A stretch of DNA of 50,581 nt from Microcaldota archaeon (GTDB lineage: Archaea > Micrarchaeota > Micrarchaeia > Micrarchaeales > CABMGC01). Positions 27,307-34,600 of this stretch are shown one piece after another. Both the position numbers and the translations under genes were made by a program. The DNA is taken from the NCBI GenBank assembly GCA_028867145.1, contig JAGWGX010000005.1, positions 1 to 50,581 of the forward strand. Reading direction: 5' to 3'. Under the pieces are notes generated by a model. The model searched no databases. It was not told the origin of the DNA and saw nothing but the letters and a program-made list of their open reading frames with translations. How positions within the stretch are numbered: the stretch's first letter is position 1; the number at the start of each line of letters is the position of its first letter.

Positions 27307-28473
27307 ATGCTCATTGGAATAATTGGTGCCCCTAACAAGGGCAAAAGCACGCTCTTCTCCGCGCTCACCATGGCAAACGCGGAAATAGGGGATTACCCCT
27401 TCACCACAATAAAGCCAAACCGCGGAGTTGCTTATGTCGCAAGGGAGTGCCCCGAAAAACAGCTAGGCTTAAAATGCAACCCAAGGAACTCAACATGCAC
27501 AAATGGGATCAGGTACATACCAATTGAAATTGTGGATGTTGCAGGGCTTGTGCCTGGCGCGCACCTTGGGAAGGGGATGGGAAACCAGTTCCTGACCGAT
27601 GCAATTGCGGCTGATGTGCTAATTCAGGTGATTGACGGGACAGGAAAGACAGACCTAAATGGAAATCACACCCAGACGTCGAATCCCGCTGAAGAGGTCA
27701 GGATGATTTTCGACGAGCTCTCGCACTGGGTTGCGGGGATAGTCAAAAAGCACATGCCTGCAATGATAAAAAGAAAAGATGGGACAAAGGCGCTTCATGA
27801 GGTCCTTGCGGGGCTTAGGATAAGCGAGAAAATAATTGAGGATACAGTAAACAAACTCGGCCTTGCTTCATCAGGCATCAACTGGAAGGACGAGGAAATA
27901 CTCTCATTTTCGCAAGCTCTGGTCAGGGCGGGCAAGCCGATTGTGGTTGCGATAAACAAGTCGGATAGCGCATCGCCGCAGCAAATAGAGAAGATAAATG
28001 AGTCGTTAAAAGAAATGGAGGTCGTTGCCTGCTCTGCGGCTGTGGAGCTTTCGCTCAAGAAAGCGGCAAAGGCGGGAATAATAGACTACGCATCGGGAGC
28101 GAGAGGATTCAACATAACGGGAAATGCAACTGACGAGCAAAATAAGGGGCTGGAATTTATGAAATCCTTTGTGCAAAAGAGCGGGACAGGGATTCAGGAG
28201 CTCCTTCACAGTGCAATTTTCAAAACACTTAATCTGATAGTCGTCTATCCTGTGGAGGACGAAAACAAGTGCACGGACCATTTTGGAAACGTGCTTCCTG
28301 ACGCAAGGCTGATGAGAAGAGGTGGGACAGCAGTTGATCTTGCGCGGATGATTCACACTGACCTTGAAAAGAATTTCCTTTACGCGATTGATGCAAAGAA
28401 AAAGATGAGGATAGGAAAGGAGCACCAGCTAAATGACGGGGACGTGATAAAGATAGCCAGCGCCGCTAAATAG
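27307..28473 (+). CDS. YchF/Obg-like GTP-binding protein
   Basis: IGIIGAPNKGKSTLFSALT, VDVAGLVPGAHLGKGMGNQFL, C-terminal TGS-like domain. Confidence 0.92.
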   Translation: MLIGIIGAPNKGKSTLFSALTMANAEIGDYPFTTIKPNRGVAYVARECPEKQLGLKCNPRNSTCTNGIRYIPIEIVDVAGLVPGAHLGKGMGNQFLTDAIAADVLIQVIDGTGKTDLNGNHTQTSNPAEEVRMIFDELSHWVAGIVKKHMPAMIKRKDGTKALHEVLAGLRISEKIIEDTVNKLGLASSGINWKDEEILSFSQALVRAGKPIVVAINKSDSASPQQIEKINESLKEMEVVACSAAVELSLKKAAKAGIIDYASGARGFNITGNATDEQNKGLEFMKSFVQKSGTGIQELLHSAIFKTLNLIVVYPVEDENKCTDHFGNVLPDARLMRRGGTAVDLARMIHTDLEKNFLYAIDAKKKMRIGKEHQLNDGDVIKIASAAK

Positions 28474-28481
28474 TCCCTTTC

Positions 28482-28985
28482 CTACTTGCGCAGAGAAGTG
28501 AGTGCGCCGAATATCACTGCAAGCAGTATTGCCAGGAAAACGGGGAGCGCAAGCCAGTAGGCGCCCAGATTGTAGATCGTCGGGGCGGATGCGGGAAGCG
28601 TGTAGACCATTATCAGGTAGATGACGACTATCGCGACAACATATATCACGCTTGCATAGACTCCGTCGATTGCGCCAAGCTGCGCGCCGTCTTGCATCGT
28701 CCTTCCCTTAAGCCCAGCTATCGCGCCTATTGCGGCCCCGAATACTATCGGCATTATCACAATTCCCGGAAGGTTAAGTATGAAATTTGAGATTGCAAGA
28801 AGGACAGAGTTTATTCCGGCCTGCCCAGGCGCTGATGCGTTCCATACGGCAAATGCGTTTAACAAAAGAGCGATCAGAAGCAGTATTATCCAGATTGTCA
28901 TTGGAACGGCAATGCTGGGCGCCCTTCTCTTCTTTGAGGAGAGCTTTAGCGCATTTCCTAGGTCATCTTCTTCAGACATGCTCAC
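28482..28985 (-). CDS. Multi-pass membrane protein of unknown function
   Basis: At least four hydrophobic segments. Confidence 0.7.
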   Translation of the reverse strand: MSMSEEDDLGNALKLSSKKRRAPSIAVPMTIWIILLLIALLLNAFAVWNASAPGQAGINSVLLAISNFILNLPGIVIMPIVFGAAIGAIAGLKGRTMQDGAQLGAIDGVYASVIYVVAIVVIYLIMVYTLPASAPTIYNLGAYWLALPVFLAILLAVIFGALTSLRK

Positions 28986-29032
28986 AACTTTTAGAATTAC
29001 AATAGAATAAATGAGTTAATAAAGTTTTCACT

Positions 29033-29707
29033 TCAGGCTATGTTTCGAAATATTGTCCTTAGGATAACGTACCCGTCCCTGAATGTGTTGAGCTTGCCGA
29101 TTCCATACCCCCTCTTCTTCTCCATGCTTGGAACCTCTAGCACCCTAAGGCCCCTCTTTATCGCCTTTATGTTTATCTCGGTCTCGATCCCGAAGCCCTT
29201 TTCCCTAAGGCCCAGCCTCTGGAGCGCGCCGCGCTTGAAGCTGCGGTATCCATAGCAAAGGTCGGTGTAGTTTGAGCCAAAAATCAGATTTACAAGCAGG
29301 ATGAAGACCTTGTTTCCGAATCTCCTGATTTCCGGCATGTCATCGGATCCGCCGCCTATTATGAAGCGGGATCCCATGCAGATGTCATATCCGGTCTCAA
29401 TCCCGGCGATGAGCAGCTTGAGCTCCCTTGGCTCGTTTGATAGGTCCGCATCCATAGAGATGAGCAGCTCTCCCCTTGCGGCCATCAGCCCCCTCATTAG
29501 TGCAGAGCCCTTTCCGATATCGTCGTAGAGAACCCTTGCCCCCATTTTCTTTGCTATTGAGACGGTCCGATCTTTTGAGTGCCTGTCCACCACAATAACC
29601 TCGTAGGAATATCCCTTGAGGACGCGGTCTATTGCGGGAAGCACCCTGCCTATGTTACCCTCCTCATTCCAAGTGGGGATAACAACCGATACATAAGGGC
29701 CCTTCAT
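29033..29707 (-). CDS. Family-2 glycosyltransferase, dolichyl-phosphate hexose synthase-like
   Basis: VVIPTWNEEGNIGRVLP, SMDADLSNEP, GSRFIIGGG. Confidence 0.9.
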   Translation of the reverse strand: MKGPYVSVVIPTWNEEGNIGRVLPAIDRVLKGYSYEVIVVDRHSKDRTVSIAKKMGARVLYDDIGKGSALMRGLMAARGELLISMDADLSNEPRELKLLIAGIETGYDICMGSRFIIGGGSDDMPEIRRFGNKVFILLVNLIFGSNYTDLCYGYRSFKRGALQRLGLREKGFGIETEINIKAIKRGLRVLEVPSMEKKRGYGIGKLNTFRDGYVILRTIFRNIA

Positions 29708-29761
29708 TTACTCAACTTGTACTTTCTATTTTTATTTTATATAGTCATCTGTCGATGCGCC

Positions 29762-30160
29762 TTAGCATACGGTCTGGAAGAAAATATTTTGCGTGTAGGA
29801 GTTTGGGGTTTGTGCAACGGGTATGTTGACGCCCAGGTAAATGGTGTTGGTCGAAAGAGAGGGCAGCAGCATCGCGGTGTTTCCAAATGCGAGGCTGACG
29901 GAATTTGAGAGGTATCCCGCCCCATTATTGTTTGCGGAATTTGAGTATATCGTATTGCTCACGAAGAAGTTTATCGCTGAATTGTCCCCAATCCAGTTGC
30001 TACCGGATATCCAAAGATATCCCTGAATGTTGCCGTTGTTTGTTGAGGAGATTGCATTTGCAAGCGGGGAGTTGCCCCCTGGGTTTGTGGCAGGGAGGCT
30101 CACGGCGCTGTTTGAGAGCACAAGCGTGCAGGTGGTTGGAACGTTCACTGTGGCAATCAC
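29762..30160 (-). CDS. Small surface protein sharing the giant protein's C-terminal domain (caller start is truncated; coding reads upstream to ~30283)
   Basis: VNVPTTCTLVLSNSAV...IWISGSNWIG-type repeat ending QNIFFQTVC; upstream in-frame translation ISINLLLLIGIFSLVFLSVGGLGPSLFANSATNVIATVNV. Confidence 0.7.
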   Translation of the reverse strand: MIATVNVPTTCTLVLSNSAVSLPATNPGGNSPLANAISSTNNGNIQGYLWISGSNWIGDNSAINFFVSNTIYSNSANNNGAGYLSNSVSLAFGNTAMLLPSLSTNTIYLGVNIPVAQTPNSYTQNIFFQTVC

Positions 30161-30281
30161 GTTCGTGGCTGAATTCGCAAAGAGTGATGGACCCAGTCCC
30201 CCAACTGAGAGAAAAACAAGAGAGAAAATCCCAATAAGCAGGAGCAGATTGATAGAGATGGTGCCAACGCCTGTCGTAGCA

Positions 30282-31052
30282 TCACTTCTTTTTGGCGCCT
30301 TTCTTCTGCTTCCTTGGGGAGCGCTTTGCGGATTTCTTTGAGGCTGTGGACTTTGCTGCCTTCTCCGCCATGCTCGCCTGCTTGCCTATCATTCGCGCCT
30401 CTGCTAGCAGCTTTGCGCGCTCAGACCTTAGCTTCTCCTCCATCCTCCTTAGCTTCTCCTTTGCGATCTCCTTTTGCCTCTTCGCCCTCTTCGCCCGCTC
30501 CTCCTTGCTGTTGTACTTAGGGAGGAACTTGTATTTGTAGTAGTAAATTCCAAGCGCTATTGCAATGACGATGCCCGCGATTATCGCTGCAAGGGCGAGC
30601 GGGTCAATTGTCGCGGGCTGCGACTTTATCACAATCTCCTTGCCGACTCCGCCCTGTATCTGGGCGCCGCCGGTTCCCTGCGTAAAGTTGAGGGGCTGCG
30701 CAACAGATCCTATGACGCTGTCCCACCTGATCCCAGCCTTGTTGTTTAGGTAGGGCAGTGTTATCACCACCTTAACGGCCACTGTCGTGTGCGGGGCTAT
30801 CGTGCCATTCATCGGCACCGCGACAACGGTAGGGGCGGTTGCATTTGGAATAGGGGTGAATGTGGGCAAAATGACCCTGTAGGCAAGGGGGATGTCGCCG
30901 GTATTCACAAGCGACCAGTTCCTTGTGGCGGTGCTGCCGATGCTCATGTTTATCACAAACGCACCAGCCGCCTGCCCGAGCTGGGCATGGTAGACGTTGG
31001 CGGTCAAAATAAGGGATAGTAGGAAAAAGAAAAGAGGAACCCTAATCGCCAT
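30282..31052 (-). CDS. Membrane protein: signal peptide, ectodomain, TM helix, long basic coiled-coil cytoplasmic tail
   Basis: LFFFLLSLILTANVYHA signal, PLALAAIIAGIVIAIALGIYYY TM, Lys/Arg-rich tail to KKGAKKK. Confidence 0.75.
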   Translation of the reverse strand: MAIRVPLFFFLLSLILTANVYHAQLGQAAGAFVINMSIGSTATRNWSLVNTGDIPLAYRVILPTFTPIPNATAPTVVAVPMNGTIAPHTTVAVKVVITLPYLNNKAGIRWDSVIGSVAQPLNFTQGTGGAQIQGGVGKEIVIKSQPATIDPLALAAIIAGIVIAIALGIYYYKYKFLPKYNSKEERAKRAKRQKEIAKEKLRRMEEKLRSERAKLLAEARMIGKQASMAEKAAKSTASKKSAKRSPRKQKKGAKKK

Positions 31053-31061
31053 CCAAACACT

Positions 31062-31592
31062 TTAGCAAACGTTATTTATCACAACGTTCTGTGTGTATGA
31101 ATTTGCTGTCTGCCCATTTGGTATGTTAACCCCAAAGTACAAAGTGTTCGTGGCACCTGTGGACACAAGCTCTCCGGTGTTTCCAGTTGCCAGCCCGACC
31201 GAGTTGAAAAGGTAACCCGCTCCCTCATTGTTGAAGGAGTTAGAGTAGATAGTGTTTGCAACGAAGAAGTTGACGGCGATGTTCACGCCTATCCAGTTGC
31301 TTCCGGAGATCCAGATGTACGAACCCACGTTGCCGTTGTTCGTGTCCGAGACGACGTTGCCGCTTGCCCCGACCCCGGTGCTTGTGCCAGGATTTACGGT
31401 GAAGAAGTTAATTGCGCTGTTTGAGACTGCAAGAACGCACGTGGACTGCACGTTGACCGTCGCAACCACGTTTGTTGACCCGGAGTTAGCAGAAAGTGAG
31501 ATTCCACTGAATGTGAAAGACACAACGCTCAAGACCATCGCAGCCATAAGCGCGATGATGCCCAAATTTACAATAACAGCCCTATTGTTCAT
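31062..31592 (-). CDS. Small surface protein sharing the giant protein's C-terminal domain
   Basis: MNNRAVIVNLGIIALMAAMVLSVVSF N-terminal helix; TCVLAVSNSAINFF...QNVVINNVC; TATA-like TTTAAATAG about 30 nt upstream (~31622-31632). Confidence 0.75.
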   Translation of the reverse strand: MNNRAVIVNLGIIALMAAMVLSVVSFTFSGISLSANSGSTNVVATVNVQSTCVLAVSNSAINFFTVNPGTSTGVGASGNVVSDTNNGNVGSYIWISGSNWIGVNIAVNFFVANTIYSNSFNNEGAGYLFNSVGLATGNTGELVSTGATNTLYFGVNIPNGQTANSYTQNVVINNVC

Positions 31593-31654
31593 AAAGTTCG
31601 CCAAGTATATTATTAAACTTCTATTTAAAAAGCTTTTGCTAAGTGCGGTGGGGT

Positions 31655-34600
31655 TCAGCACACATTGAGGAAGACCACGTTTTGGCTAAAGTAGGCGGAG
31701 GTCTCGGCCGTAGGGATGTTAACCCCGAGGAAAAGGGTGTTTGGAGTCGTTGTGGTCACAAGCATTCCGCTGTTTGATGTAGAGAGGCCGAGGGAGTTGG
31801 CAAGATATCCGGCGCCCGTGTTGCCAAACGAGTTTGAGAAGAGCGTGTTTGAGACGAAGAAGTTGGTCGTCGCGGGGCTCGCAAACCAGTTGCTCCCGTA
31901 AACCCAGAGGTACGAGGACTGCGTTCCCGCATTGGTGTCGGTCACCGCATTTGTTGGTGAGCCGGAAGATCCCGGAATCACGTCATTGGCCGAGCCGCTA
32001 AAGAGGACCACGGTGTTGCTAAGCGAGAGGGTGCAGGTTGAGGAAATTGTATAGCCTATGGTGGCGGTGTTGCCGGTGCCGGAGAGGGCGTTGCTCTTGG
32101 GATCTCCTGCGACCAATGTGCCTGAGGAGGGAGTTGGATTGAACAGGTTGCCAAGGAAGGTGACCGCGTTTGCGATGAAGGAGTAGCTTCCGGCAGGCAC
32201 ATTGAAGGTTATCCTGTTGTTTAGTATTAGGGGCGCATAGTAGATCGTGTTGGTGGAGGCAAAAAGTGTGCTTCCGCCGATGCAGTACCAGTTGTCCCTC
32301 CACGGATCTGGGCAGCTCATTGAGGTGTCGTTGGTGAAGATATTGCCCACCCCGTTTGAGGACCAGGCCCCTATTCCGGGATTTAGGATGGGGGCAAAAT
32401 AAAGCGAGTTCTGCGGCCTCGATCCCTGATAGCCGCTCTTGCAGAAGATATTTCCCGAATCAATAGTGCACTGCCCATACTCCCCATTGTAGGGGATCGA
32501 GTTGGTGTTCACCCATGCTCCCACGATGTTTGTGGAGAAGATCGGCGCATAATATGCCTGCTTGTCGTAACCCACTCCGTTGTAGCCATCAACGCAGTAG
32601 ATGTAGCCGTTGTATACCGGACACTGCAACCCCTCAATTGTCTGGGGATATGAGTTTGTGTTGATCCAGGCGCCAAGCGCGTTGGTGGTCGTGACTATGG
32701 GCGCATAGTAAACAAGCGCCTGATCCACAAAGGTATTTGCCTGTCCGCCTACGCAGTAGATGTTCCCGTTGTAAAATCTGCAATCCTGCGTTAGTATGTT
32801 CACAGGGTATGCGGTGGTCGAGGTCCAGCTTCCAAGCGCGTTGGTGGCGCTGCTAATCGGGGCCCAGTAGACATCGGAGACGTAAAGGCTTCCCGTGCTC
32901 TCCCCCCCAATGCAGTAGATGTTGCCGATGTTGCTTGGAATGCATACGGGATTGATTATGTTCTCAGGATAAAGCTGCTGCTGCGTCCAGCTCTTGATTA
33001 TGTTGCTGCCAAGTATCTGCGTCTGCTCCACGTCGTTGTTGTTGCCAAGGGTGGGGTTTGCCCCCCCGATGCAGTAGATATTGCCATTATACTGCGCGCA
33101 CCCCTCGTTCTCCACATTTTCAGGATACGCATTGCCCACGGACGGGCTGCTGCCCAGATTGGTCCAGGCGCCAGCGATTGAGTTGGCGATTGTCTGGGCG
33201 GTGAGTATTCCGTCATAGACCACGTTCCAAGATGCGCCTATGGGCAGACCGATTGCGGCAAAATAGGAGTTATACTTTATGGAGGTTACGGTTATGGTGT
33301 TTGTCGTCGAGATTTTAAAGGGGGTTGTTGCGCTGTCCGTTATTGTGAGTGCAAGGTCAAGCGGCCCGAGCGCATTGTTCGTGCCGGTTGGCAGGGAGAA
33401 TGAGAAGGTGTTTGAGCTTACGGTGTTTGAAACGAGCATGTTGGCGATCACATTTCCGTTTATGCTGTTGGTCAAATAGTAGTTGTAGGTGTATGATGAG
33501 CTTCCTCCAGCAAACGAGGCAGTGAGCAGCTCTGCCTGGCCCTGGGCGGCAAACCAGTTTGAAGAGATAATGGAGTTGCCGGAGCTTGAGAAGGTGAGCA
33601 GCCTGTTGTTTTGCTCGTCACCGACGACTAGGAAGTTGCCGTTTGAGTTGAACGCCATCCCCTTGGGGCCCACAAAGTTCTGCTGCGTGGTTGCGCCCAC
33701 GGAAGTCGGCCCTCCTGAAGGGCTAAGGCTGTTTTGGCCCAGCACAAGCGAGGCAACCTCTCCGGTCGAGAAGGGGGACAAAAACTCAAGAACGCGGTTG
33801 TTGTTGCTATCCACCACCCAGAGGTTGTTTGCATTGTCAAACGAGATCGAGCTTGGCCCGCTTAGCCCGTTGTTTGTTGCAAGCGCCGTGTTCACAGTGT
33901 AGCTGGTCTGGCCGATTATTATGTTTGCGCCCTCGTTGCTTGTGAAGGGCGTGTCGTACTCGAGGACTCTGTTGTTCCCAAAGTCCGTGACCCAGAGGTT
34001 TCCGCTGGGGTCAAAATTCACCCCCTTTGGAAAGATCAGCCCGTTCTGGGTTAGAAGGCCGGCGTTGGTCGTAAAGCTGCCCTGGCCGATAGAGACCGTT
34101 GCGCCCTCGTTGCTCACAAAAGGGGTTGGGTATTTTAGGACCCTGTTGTTTGCAGCATCCGTTACCCAAAGGTTGCCGCTGGGATCAAACTCCATCGCAA
34201 TAGGGGAGATCAGCCCGTTCTGGGTTAGAAGGCCGGTATTTGAGGTGAGCCCTGACTGGCCTATTGCAACCGTCGCAGACTCGCCCGTGGAAAGGGGGGT
34301 CGGATATTTTAGGACACGATTGTTCCCAAAGTCAGCCACCCATAAATTCCCGTTGGAATCTATTCTCACAGTATAAGGATTTATCAGCCCTGCAGCGGTG
34401 TCTGCGCCCGTGTTCGCAGTAAAACCGGATTGGCCGATTACTATCCCGGCCCCTTCATTGTTTGTGAAGGGAGAGTTGAACTCAAGAATCCTGTTGTTGC
34501 CGCTGTCTGGGACGAAGATGTTGCCGCTGATGTCAAAGTCTGGGCGCCTTGGCAGGAAGAGGCTGTTTTGCGTCGTGGATGCAACCACCGCGTTTGTTGT

